NCBI GenBank assembly: GCA_002493085.1
Contig: DKXQ01000090.1
Coordinates: forward strand, 1 to 8,615
Reading direction: 5' to 3'
DNA length: 8,615 bases
Source: Lachnoclostridium sp. UBA7122
GTDB taxonomy: Bacteria; Bacillota; Clostridia; Lachnospirales; Lachnospiraceae
Position 1 is the stretch's first letter; every line of letters starts with the position of its first letter. Positions 1-7,135 of the stretch are shown here, in pieces. The position numbers and the translations under genes were made by a program. Below the pieces are notes generated by a model, which was not told the origin of the DNA, searched no databases, and saw nothing but the letters and a program-made list of their open reading frames with translations.

Positions 1-669
1 GTTATTTATTGAACGATATACTAGCATAAATGTTTCGTAATCACCAGCCTGTATATCTAAAAAACTTCCTTCACCCTGATCTATCAAATCATCACTAAAC
101 AGGGTAACAATTTTTTGATATAGAGATTCTGCAGTATTTTTAGAGATATTGATTGTAAAAGCATTTTTTATTACATCCACACATGCATGAGAATCATCTA
201 AAACAATTGTTCCAACTTCAACGTATCTATTATCTATACCAAATACAGATTTACCATTAAATACTTTATAAGCATTTGTTATTAAAATTTTTTCTCCAGA
301 TAAAAATTCGTCAGGAATTCGTCTATCAGAACCTATGGTACAATAAGGTATTCCAAACTTTTCAGCTTCTACACATACTTGCGATACCAAATAATTGTTA
401 GGGCAAACATATAGACATGGACCTTCCTTTGAATTTATCATTGATTGCAATATCAATAAACCAATCAAGGTCTTTCCTTCTCCAGTGTGCAACTTAATAA
501 TTAAATCTTTATCATCATGATGCTTTTGATACCATTCATCAAGAATATATTCTTGTGCTGGTCTTAATGGACCTGCTACGCTTTTTCTATCTAATGTCTT
601 ATACAATTCCTTTGGTTCAGTTTTTCTATTATTTTTTGCTATAGACAACTTCTTTTTAAAGTCTATCAT
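1..669 (-). CDS. SF2 DEAD/DEAH-like helicase, N-terminal 223 codons only (3' end beyond window)
   Basis: The frame is open from ATG at 667-669 to the window edge with no stop, so only the N-terminal 223 residues are seen. Visible motifs: a Q-motif-like LRPAQ at about 35-39, Walker A HTGEGKT at 61-67, a motif Ia-like segment VCPNNYLVSQ at 88-97, and a motif II variant LDDSH at 157-161 where DEAH/DEAD is usual. These mark the first RecA-like domain of a superfamily 2 ATP-dependent helicase or translocase; the second RecA domain and any C-terminal module lie off the window. The start is supported by AAGGAGAG at 677-684, nine bases upstream, and the frame closes upstream at 703-705 with no other ATG. 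It lies 98 bp downstream of the short recombinase, with no convincing promoter in that gap. A defence role is inferred only from the neighbourhood. Hachiman HamB is one possibility, but no DUF1837 partner precedes it here. Confidence 0.85.
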   Translation of the reverse strand, partial: MIDFKKKLSIAKNNRKTEPKELYKTLDRKSVAGPLRPAQEYILDEWYQKHHDDKDLIIKLHTGEGKTLIGLLILQSMINSKEGPCLYVCPNNYLVSQVCVEAEKFGIPYCTIGSDRRIPDEFLSGEKILITNAYKVFNGKSVFGIDNRYVEVGTIVLDDSHACVDVIKNAFTINISKNTAESLYQKIVTLFSDDLIDQGEGSFLDIQAGDYETFMLVYRSINN

Positions 670-767
670 TTTTAATCTCTCCTTGTTAATGTATAAAGAT
701 TTTTAACTACATTTAAATAAAAACATCTTCCTCAATCTAAATTTCCTCGTTTTTTAAAATATAGGAT

Positions 768-1712
768 TTATAAACTTTCATATCCACTTTTCTTTTTTGA
801 GCTATACTTCTCGCTTTTCCTCTTAATTCCATTCTCATCTTTCACTACATTACTCCTCCGTCCTTTCTCCATCTGCACAACCTCGAAAACTTCTTTTGAT
901 ATTATAGCAGGATTATTTCCCGATGCCAAATAATGAACTTCATTTTTACCCGATTTCAAAAGTTCGACATCGCCAGTGTATTTCTCATTACTCAACATAA
1001 CATCAATCGTACTTTTACACCATTTCACTTTTCCAGTAGGGGAGAGGATTTTACGCTTTTCAAGTTCCTTGATGATACCTACAACACTCTGACCGTTAAG
1101 ATACAAATCAAATATCAGCTTAACATTTTTAGCCTTTTCCTCATCAATCACTAAATGGCCATCCTCATCATGTTTGTAACCATAGCACTTTCTATCATAA
1201 AGTTTTGAAGTTCCTGCTGCCGCACGATATTTAATGCCCATTCTGATGTTTTCACTTCTTGATTCGTTTTCGGCTTGTGCAATGGATTCCATTACAGCCA
1301 CCATCAAATCACTGTCAGTATTTGCAGTATCCAAGCTATTTCCTTCAAATATCACACGAACGCCTAACGCTTTTAATTGATTAAAAGCATCTAAAACTTC
1401 AACTGTATCCCTTCCAAACCTGCTGACATCTTTCGTTATGACTATCTCCAGCTTATGCGATTTGCAATCTTCCAGCATCTGATTAAACTCTTTCCGTGAT
1501 GAGCCTGTCTTGCTTGTCGCAATATCTATATAAACATCTGACAAAAGCCATTGTGGTACAGTAGCTGTTAATCTTGTCAAATGAGATACCTGGGCAGTCA
1601 GGCTATGGAGCTGCTCTGTACTGTTTGTGCTTACACGGCAGTAAATCCCGACACGCTTTTCTCTCTTCGGTGGGTTTGCAGGAATGTAATGAACCTTTGA
1701 ATTGTTTGGCAT
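768..1712 (-). CDS. Serine recombinase, short form lacking the C-terminal zinc ribbon
   Basis: The 314-residue protein has an N-terminal resolvase catalytic domain (about 20-155). The nucleophile is Ser28 in YCRVS, and the arginine-rich catalytic motif SRFGRD is at 97-102. A recombinase (PF07508-type) DNA-binding domain follows at about 165-270 (KCYGY near 175, SNEKYTG near 241). Full large serine recombinases continue into a CxxC zinc ribbon and a coiled coil, reaching about 450-550 residues. This one stops after YSSKKK plus six residues, at the point where the other recombinase in this window enters its ribbon (YSSKYALSSIVYCSKC). It is therefore either 3'-truncated or a naturally short member working with a tandem partner. 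The segment IFEGNSLDT departs from the more usual FEKEN/FEQEN-type sequence. ATG at 1710-1712 is fixed by an in-frame TGA at 1719-1721, with AGGTGAG at 1718-1724 as a modest RBS. Catalytic residues look intact; activity without the ribbon is uncertain. Confidence 0.92.
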   Translation of the reverse strand: MPNNSKVHYIPANPPKREKRVGIYCRVSTNSTEQLHSLTAQVSHLTRLTATVPQWLLSDVYIDIATSKTGSSRKEFNQMLEDCKSHKLEIVITKDVSRFGRDTVEVLDAFNQLKALGVRVIFEGNSLDTANTDSDLMVAVMESIAQAENESRSENIRMGIKYRAAAGTSKLYDRKCYGYKHDEDGHLVIDEEKAKNVKLIFDLYLNGQSVVGIIKELEKRKILSPTGKVKWCKSTIDVMLSNEKYTGDVELLKSGKNEVHYLASGNNPAIISKEVFEVVQMEKGRRSNVVKDENGIKRKSEKYSSKKKSGYESL

Positions 1713-1736
1713 ATTTTCTCACCTATCCGTTCTCGA

Positions 1737-1796
1737 CTAATTATCATTCATTAGTTTCTCCCAGACGGTGATTAGCCTATTCATCAATCTTGTCAA
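1737..1796 (-). other. Possible remnant of a small ORF just upstream of the short recombinase
   Basis: Reading the minus strand from a TTG at 1794-1796 to TAG at 1737-1739 gives a 19-residue peptide beginning LTRLMNRL and ending WEKLMNDN. An overlapping frame from ATG at 1838-1840 to TGA at 1793-1795 gives a 15-residue peptide beginning MEYVVEIGW. A single-base frame change near 1795 would join them into one small ORF ending 24 bp before the recombinase start. Neither has a well-placed RBS. It may be chance, a leader peptide or a decayed small gene; I do not recognise a family. Confidence 0.2.
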
Positions 1797-1877
1797 CTCA
1801 ACATACTAAATATCCATCCTATCTCCACAACATACTCCATATCCTTTCTGTCAACTCAACTATGGTACTTGATATGT
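1791..1877. repeat. Three imperfect 29-bp units in direct orientation
   Basis: Units start at 1791, 1820 and 1849. Unit 1 and unit 3 share an exact 12-mer, tgtcaactcaac (1791-1802 and 1849-1860), 58 bp apart. Units 1 and 2 share caacatact-two variable bases-atatcc (1799-1815 and 1828-1844), 29 bp apart, and match at 21 of 29 positions overall. Because 58 is twice 29, one spacing explains both matches. The period is not a multiple of three, so it is not a protein repeat. On the minus strand the 12-mer ends in TTGACA. Possible roles are recombinase or regulator binding sites, or a degenerate local duplication. Confidence 0.6.
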
Positions 1878-1946
1878 TCCCAAAGCCTTGATTTTACGGC
1901 ATTTGACAGGATTATTAACATTGAAAAATTGCTCTTCAAATTCCAT
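1860..1946 (-). CDS. Candidate 28-residue small ORF or gene fragment, unknown function
   Basis: On the minus strand, ATG at 1944-1946 to TAG at 1860-1862 encodes a 28-residue peptide (MEFEEQFF near the start, NNPVKCRKIKALG in the middle, TYQVP at the end). The codons look ordinary and the C-terminal half is basic. AAGGGA lies only three bases before the ATG, too close for an ideal RBS. The frame stays open upstream to a TGA eight codons before the ATG, so it could equally be the 3' end of a decayed gene. It sits between the STAND gene and the short recombinase, on the same strand. I recognise no family. Confidence 0.25.
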   Translation of the reverse strand: MEFEEQFFNVNNPVKCRKIKALGTYQVP

Positions 1947-2137
1947 AAATCCCTTGAAATCAAAGCCTTTTCACACACCTACTTTTCCACCCTTGACATC
2001 AACACGACACACTCAACATGGAACGAGCGGATAGCAAGTCTGTCATTACCTTTTGGCAATTTAAGGAAATGTTTCTATGCCCGTTTTAGTGTTTTGTCTG
2101 TTTGCGGGAATATATCACCACAAGAAACCTATATCAA

Positions 2138-5100
2138 TTATAATTTACTCCAAAAATCGGACCATGTTGCTACACATTCTTCTTCTCTTAAATTATATAC
2201 TGGTTCTATCGTCAATGAATATGAACCAGTCAACCACATACAATGCATCTTCAATATTTCTTGTAATGCCCATATATTATCTTCAATATTAAAACGTGAA
2301 AACAATGCAAAAGTAAAATCCTCCAAGTCATTCATCAAACCATAGTCGGCAGATGCCCACCCTTCACTTTGGTGATTATGGTATACGGTAAGAATTCCTG
2401 TTAATACATCTGTTATTTCATCCTTTGTCAAATATGGAAATAGTACATTATACAGTCTGTTTACTCCATCATATTCTAATTGTTCTGCCTTTCTTTTCTT
2501 TAACATATCAACAATATCTTTCTTATGCCTAACGATACTGTGTGAGTCCAGCCTCTCTGCCGTCTGAATAAAATATTTTATATAGTCCCACGAAAAATCA
2601 CTTTTTCCATATTGTTCTTCTATATATTCAAATATTTCATCGCTGTTCATTCCTCGTACACTTTCAAGAAATGGATTCATATTGTCATAATACTCTGACT
2701 CATACCATCTCGCTGGAACAATGTAACTATGTTCTGATCTTTCTAATCTTCTTTGCTTATACTCACAAGGTGCCATTTTTTCCATACATTCTTCCAGTTT
2801 AGAATACCCCAATCTTTTGATGCATAAAGAAAGTGCCTTATGGACATCTGCACAATAAATTTTATGTTTAGTATTTTGAGAATCATATGGTTTTGCTGCA
2901 TCATCTATTGAGAAGTAGTGAACTGTTTTTTCCCATATCTGCATAAGCTCCGTTTCTGAAAACAAACTATTTTCCAGAACCGATATAATTCCATCAAAAA
3001 CAACTTCCACCCAGTCTTTTCTTACAGTTTTAACCATTTGAGCAAAACGATAAAAACTACTTACGCTCATATTTGCAGCAGCAGTAGACACTGCATTGCC
3101 TATTTGAACAAAGGCTCTATTATCTCCAATTTTTGATGCATATTCGGAAATGTTCATCAACAGCCACCCAAGTTCCTCCCAAATTTGATTTCTTTCCTTA
3201 GACACTCTCTCAAACCATTGTAACGGATTAAATAGACTATAATCCTTGCGTCCAATATAACCAATACTCCTTGCATTTATTAGTTCAACAGCCTTTTTTA
3301 TTCTCTCCTCCCAGCCCATTTTCCTTGCTATTGTTAATAGGACATCGGAAATATAATCTCGCTCAGATAGTTCTTCTTTCCATATCATACCATCAGAATT
3401 CATCCAAGCATCAAAAAATAATTCTACATAATTTTCTTTTCCTTTTGACACCAGATACTTCCAATATATTTCCAGAAGAGAGATTTCTGAGTATGTTTCC
3501 GCTTTTACACATAAACTCTTTTCTAAAGACTCTTGAAATGCATGAGGGAAACTATCTATTATTCGTATAATGCTTTCTAACACTCTTTTTCTAAATAAAG
3601 TTGTATCAATGCTAAAACAGCCATTATAATATCTATCATTCAGAATAATATCTAACAATGCTTCAAAATCTTCCATTTTTACTTTTTGCACACATCCAAA
3701 CAAAATACACTGTTCCATATATGCAATCTGATTTACTGCCACTAGTAGATTTTCAGCAACAATGTTATCACTTCTATCATTTCTAAATTCGCTTTTTTCT
3801 AAAGCCCTAGCTATCAACTCATCAAATTTGTCTTCAGATACATATGTAAGAATGTACATAATATCAGTAATTATTTTAAATCTATCCCTTTTGTTTTCTA
3901 CCTCTGTATACTTTTGCTTGTACCACTTCTCAGATATATATTCAAATTTTTTATCCTTAAGTTCATTCAACCATCCCTTGCACAAGTCAGTCTTACAATT
4001 CCTTACTGCCCATGCGCACGCAGAAATTTTATTCCTTTCAGAAAAGACTTTTCTCATTTTCTCGTTTAAAATGAATTCCATTTCATCCAACCGACCACAT
4101 TTTATTATCTGCTGCAAAAAATCATCAATGTCCGATTTGAAATAAAAACTTACATTTTCCAAAGTGTATTTTAATTGATCTTTTCCTGAATAATTAACTG
4201 CTTCTCTAAGCCAACCTCTGTAAAAATAAGCTGCTGCATTTTCTGCTGATTTTTCTTCATAACATTTTCTCTCTGGTGCTATTCTGAACTTTCTAGCATA
4301 TTTTCCCCAAGTTTCTAATAACTCGTTTATTGTGTCTTCTTCATTAGTTAGTTCCATACTGCTAAACACCTCACCTGGTGTTCTTTTATCCAACCAGCGT
4401 AAAAAAGTATTTTTAGCTCTAGTAGTTTCATTCTTCAAAATCAGAGCATCTATATCACTAAATATTTTTTTAAAATTATTCATGGAAAAAAGAGCTTCCA
4501 CAACAGGCTCTTTCTCACTATCCAATGCGAAAGGTAATTCAATATCACTTTGATATTCTCTATCAAGCCACTGTAATGATTCCTCATGTTGTTGCATAGT
4601 TGTAACAGCACAACTAAATTTCACAATTTTTCTTTTATCCTCAACCCAAGGTAGTATAGCTAATGTATCAAGCATCTGCTGACGAATCTCTTTTAAATCT
4701 CTTTTCAACAAATATGCTTCCATTACATATTCGCTGGTAAAAACCTCTACATATTTTTCTTCTTGTCTTGAATCCTTTAACAATTTGAATACCACTTCAT
4801 GTTTAATTTTTTCATCAAACTCTTCGTGCATCAAATAGTTTGCAATATTTCCGCTTATAGTAGGAAGTAACTGATTAGCTTTTTTATAATGAGCAGTTAA
4901 GAATAATCTAACATCATTGTGAAATACACTATATCCTGAAGTATCATATGTAACAATTGGAAATAAATTTTGCAGAATATCTTCCCATTGCCATACCGAT
5001 ATTCCATTTCCATAAATTTTTGCCATTGTTTGAGCCGAAATTCTTTTATTAATAACTGAAAAAGTTGCTGCCAAATACATATCTATAGTATACCCAATGT

Positions 5101-6766
5101 TTCCTACCTGCTCGATAGCAGTTTTCCATATATACTCATAATATGAATGAATACCCGAATTTAGCCTTTTAACATTACTATTCTGCTCAAAATCGCTAAA
5201 ATTGCTATATTTAGTTGCCTCTTGCATTGCAAATACCCCAGAAAGTGTACTGCCCTTTGCAATTTTAGTGATATAGTCTATAACCAATGCTTTTTCATGC
5301 TTAGTATATTTCATTCGTGAACTATTTTTTTCATATAATAATTCCAAGTCACTTTTTTCAATATCAGGAACCTGCATCTCTTCTATTCTATCTAAATCAG
5401 ATAAAAAATCAGGATATTCAGTAAACTGATGTGTCGGTTGCCCTGCAAGCACAAAACGAACATTTTCAGGAATAGTTTCCGGTGACGGTAGTGTTCTCAA
5501 AAATGTATTTGTATTTCCACTACGAGCCGCATGATCAATCCCATCAACAGCAATAACCGTTGGTTTTCCTGTAAGATCCGCCCAGGAAGATGCCAATCGC
5601 AAAACCTCATCTCTTAGTGTATCTACCGAGTCTATCAATTCTATTGATATAGGTACACTATACTCATAAAGTCTTCCTTTAAACAATTTTCTGATCATAA
5701 TCAGTAAACTTCCCCAAAAATCTATAGGATCGCTAATTCCAAAATCAGCAGAAACATATAAATCTCCTGGCATAATCGGTTTGAATGCATGAAATCGCAA
5801 GGTAACCACACTATCTATCTTACATGCCAAATAACTAACTATATTGGTTTTTCCACACCCTGGATCACCAGTCAAAAAGGTGACTCTTGACTTTCCATTC
5901 AAAATTTTATTTTCTAAATTTGACACAAATGTAATACGCGACTCAAAAAAAGGCTCACAAATAGGAAAACAGTGTTCTCCCTTTACACTGTCCCCATATA
6001 AAGAAAGAGCCTCCATAACATCTTCTTTTTCTATTTCCTTTTTATTTCCAATTGATGTTGCCCACCACATCAGCTTATAACATAATTTCTGATGTAAATT
6101 TACTGCCTTTTCATGTGTAGTTTTAAATTTTTCCTGTAATTCTTTTGCAATAATATCGATTAATCCTTCCAAATCCTTTTGATCTGTAAGTATTTCAAAA
6201 CTTTGAATAAATAAGAGCTGCTCTTTTGCATCAAGATTTTTCATATGCTTTTTCCATTTATCCCATGCATCTTGCCACTCTTTCTTAACTATAATTCCAC
6301 TTATATCCGCATCTTTTTCATTTTTCTGTCCTAAATCCTCCGCTTGCTTTTTTATTGTTTTCCAAAACTGCGACAATGGTGGTCTTTCCCATTCGTTTTT
6401 CGGTGTATATTTTCTATTTCCTATTTTTCTATTTGTAAACAAAACTACCTTGTTTCTTCCTCTATTTTTATTCTCCTTTTCCCTCCATTCAGAAGAATAT
6501 TTATATAAATATGATTTTTCTATTTCTCCTTCAACCATATCAGAAAATGATAATTTATCACTTTCTCTTGTATTTTTTACCTGAATATATTGCATACTAC
6601 CATCATCAAATGTTAATACTACATCATCTAAGCTCTGACTATCTTCTGATTGAAGTACAACATTTTTAATTTTATTATCCGGATTTAGCATCTTTATCAT
6701 ATATAATAAACCTACGGACCATTCATACCAATATGGATTGCCCGTTCCAGCTGTTAAATTATTCAT
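2138..6766 (-). CDS. Avs-like STAND NTPase with N-terminal Cap4/DUF4297-like nuclease domain
   Basis: This is a 1542-residue protein, numbered from ATG 6764-6766. Residues 1 to about 150 resemble a PD-(D/E)xK nuclease of the Cap4/DUF4297 type: Glu15 in WYEW, Asp47-Asp48 in SLDDVV and the QVK motif at 62-64. The centre is a STAND-type ATPase: P-loop GDPGCGKT at 300-307, Walker B VIAVDGIDHAAR at 404-415, a sensor-like strand FVLAGQP at 438-444, and a winged-helix-end motif VFHNDVRLFL near 614-623. Residues from about 630 to 1542 are helix-rich, without catalytic motifs, and look like a repeat-type sensor. Known Avs proteins of this plan bind a phage protein, oligomerise and cut DNA; this role is inferred here. 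The gene overlaps the HTH gene by 8 nt, so translation is probably coupled. A GTG at 6776-6778 would add four residues, but the ATG has GAGG six bases upstream and is preferred. No clear terminator follows. It is visibly more AT-rich than the 7136-8560 recombinase. Confidence 0.88.
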   Translation of the reverse strand: MNNLTAGTGNPYWYEWSVGLLYMIKMLNPDNKIKNVVLQSEDSQSLDDVVLTFDDGSMQYIQVKNTRESDKLSFSDMVEGEIEKSYLYKYSSEWREKENKNRGRNKVVLFTNRKIGNRKYTPKNEWERPPLSQFWKTIKKQAEDLGQKNEKDADISGIIVKKEWQDAWDKWKKHMKNLDAKEQLLFIQSFEILTDQKDLEGLIDIIAKELQEKFKTTHEKAVNLHQKLCYKLMWWATSIGNKKEIEKEDVMEALSLYGDSVKGEHCFPICEPFFESRITFVSNLENKILNGKSRVTFLTGDPGCGKTNIVSYLACKIDSVVTLRFHAFKPIMPGDLYVSADFGISDPIDFWGSLLIMIRKLFKGRLYEYSVPISIELIDSVDTLRDEVLRLASSWADLTGKPTVIAVDGIDHAARSGNTNTFLRTLPSPETIPENVRFVLAGQPTHQFTEYPDFLSDLDRIEEMQVPDIEKSDLELLYEKNSSRMKYTKHEKALVIDYITKIAKGSTLSGVFAMQEATKYSNFSDFEQNSNVKRLNSGIHSYYEYIWKTAIEQVGNIGYTIDMYLAATFSVINKRISAQTMAKIYGNGISVWQWEDILQNLFPIVTYDTSGYSVFHNDVRLFLTAHYKKANQLLPTISGNIANYLMHEEFDEKIKHEVVFKLLKDSRQEEKYVEVFTSEYVMEAYLLKRDLKEIRQQMLDTLAILPWVEDKRKIVKFSCAVTTMQQHEESLQWLDREYQSDIELPFALDSEKEPVVEALFSMNNFKKIFSDIDALILKNETTRAKNTFLRWLDKRTPGEVFSSMELTNEEDTINELLETWGKYARKFRIAPERKCYEEKSAENAAAYFYRGWLREAVNYSGKDQLKYTLENVSFYFKSDIDDFLQQIIKCGRLDEMEFILNEKMRKVFSERNKISACAWAVRNCKTDLCKGWLNELKDKKFEYISEKWYKQKYTEVENKRDRFKIITDIMYILTYVSEDKFDELIARALEKSEFRNDRSDNIVAENLLVAVNQIAYMEQCILFGCVQKVKMEDFEALLDIILNDRYYNGCFSIDTTLFRKRVLESIIRIIDSFPHAFQESLEKSLCVKAETYSEISLLEIYWKYLVSKGKENYVELFFDAWMNSDGMIWKEELSERDYISDVLLTIARKMGWEERIKKAVELINARSIGYIGRKDYSLFNPLQWFERVSKERNQIWEELGWLLMNISEYASKIGDNRAFVQIGNAVSTAAANMSVSSFYRFAQMVKTVRKDWVEVVFDGIISVLENSLFSETELMQIWEKTVHYFSIDDAAKPYDSQNTKHKIYCADVHKALSLCIKRLGYSKLEECMEKMAPCEYKQRRLERSEHSYIVPARWYESEYYDNMNPFLESVRGMNSDEIFEYIEEQYGKSDFSWDYIKYFIQTAERLDSHSIVRHKKDIVDMLKKRKAEQLEYDGVNRLYNVLFPYLTKDEITDVLTGILTVYHNHQSEGWASADYGLMNDLEDFTFALFSRFNIEDNIWALQEILKMHCMWLTGSYSLTIEPVYNLREEECVATWSDFWSKL

Positions 6767-6998
6767 ACTCCACCTCACGATTAGTTATTTCAATACTACT
6801 TTTCCCCTCTATTACAAATTTCTGTTCAAATACAATTCCCAATACATCCGCGATTTTGAGCATTTCCTCTGTACTTACCGTCCCACGCTTCAACTTCTTA
6901 TTAAAATTCTGCGGCGACTGCCCGATACGCCTTGCCAGCTCCGCCAGGCTTATATTCTTCTTTTCACATAACTCCCTTATCATATCCGATGTAGTCAT
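6759..6998 (-). CDS. Small Cro/C1-type (XRE) helix-turn-helix protein
   Basis: The 79-residue protein is almost entirely one lambda-Cro/C1-type HTH domain: SLAELARRIG at 17-26 is the first helix of the motif, followed by SPQNFNKKLKRG as turn and recognition helix, then STEEMLKIADVLGI as the next helix. A short basic/acidic tail after about residue 60 carries no second domain. It probably binds DNA as a dimer. GGAGG at 7005-7009, six bases before the ATG, is a strong RBS, and a near-consensus promoter lies directly upstream. Its stop overlaps the start of the nuclease-STAND gene by 8 nt, so the two form an operon. The likely job is repression of its own promoter, and hence of the STAND gene; a direct regulatory contact with the STAND protein is possible but not shown by the sequence. 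Confidence 0.9.
   Translation of the reverse strand: MTTSDMIRELCEKKNISLAELARRIGQSPQNFNKKLKRGTVSTEEMLKIADVLGIVFEQKFVIEGKSSIEITNREVEYE
6768..6776 (-). promoter_or_regulatory. Ribosome binding site that sets the nuclease-STAND start
   Basis: On the minus strand GAGGTGGAG ends one base before ATG 6764-6766, with GAGG six bases from the start codon. The upstream GTG (6776-6778) lies inside this element and so is unlikely to be the start. The HTH gene stop TAA (6759-6761) falls within the first codons of the STAND gene, the arrangement expected for translational coupling. Confidence 0.7.
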
Positions 6999-7023
6999 GG
7001 TACACCTCCGCTAATATACTACT

Positions 7024-7052
7024 ATTATAAACCTTTTGGTTGACATTTTCAA
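7024..7052 (-). promoter_or_regulatory. Sigma-A-type promoter of the HTH/nuclease-STAND operon
   Basis: On the minus strand, TTGAAA (7047-7052) and TATAAT (7024-7029) are separated by exactly 17 nt. Transcription would start near 7017, leaving a leader of about 20 nt before the HTH gene ATG at 6998. The recombinase terminator lies just upstream, so this operon has its own transcription unit. Confidence 0.88.
7030..7041. promoter_or_regulatory. Operator-like dyad within the promoter spacer
   Basis: The 12 bases aaccttttggtt form an inverted repeat with 4-bp arms around a TTTT centre, lying between the -35 and -10 elements. Occupancy there would block RNA polymerase. The adjacent HTH gene makes autorepression a reasonable guess, but the arms are short and could be chance. 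Confidence 0.4.
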
Positions 7053-7082
7053 TACATCCATGTGAAAATTAACTGAAAATTC

Positions 7083-7121
7083 AAAAAACACCCTGTGAGC
7101 ATATACTGCCACACAGGGTGT
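7083..7121 (-). terminator. Intrinsic terminator after the 7136-8560 recombinase
   Basis: Perfect 10-bp arms, acaccctgtg (7088-7097) and cacagggtgt (7112-7121), surround a 14-nt loop. On the minus strand the stem is followed by a run of T (complement of 7083-7088). It begins 14 bp after the recombinase stop at 7136-7138 and separates that gene from the HTH/STAND operon. Confidence 0.9.
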
Positions 7122-7135
7122 CGAAACACAGTTTA

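Larger units (their letters stand above)
1713..2137. other. 425-bp gap: repeats and short coding-like fragments, no full gene
   Basis: This stretch separates the STAND gene stop (2138-2140) from the short recombinase start. It contains a 29-bp-period imperfect repeat (1791-1877) and several short minus-strand frames that look partly coding. I see no tRNA, no strong intrinsic terminator after the STAND gene and no convincing sigma-A promoter for the recombinase. A long plus-strand frame crosses the region but has no supporting signals. It may be a recombination junction or the remains of an earlier gene upstream of the recombinase. Confidence 0.6.

Noticed and set aside
1791..1854. Two minus-strand TTGACA hexamers as -35 elements for the short recombinase
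   Set aside because: Neither is followed at 16-18 nt by a recognisable -10 element; the hexamers are better explained as part of the direct repeat.
2040..2137. Intrinsic terminator after the STAND gene
   Set aside because: Only short, weak inverted repeats (such as ggaaatgtttc) are present, with no following T run on the minus strand.
1869..2345. 158-codon plus-strand open frame crossing the end of the STAND gene and the following gap
   Set aside because: It overlaps the 3' end of the well-supported STAND gene on the other strand, has no recognisable domain and no clear ribosome binding site.
3762..4145. 127-codon plus-strand open frame inside the STAND gene
   Set aside because: It is a shadow of the minus-strand gene; its serine/leucine-rich composition is typical of the antisense of AT-rich helical protein sequence.
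6759..7052. HTH gene as the antitoxin of a classical toxin-antitoxin pair
   Set aside because: The partner is a 1542-residue nuclease-STAND protein with sensor architecture, not a small toxin. Regulation is plausible, but a type II toxin-antitoxin label is not supported.
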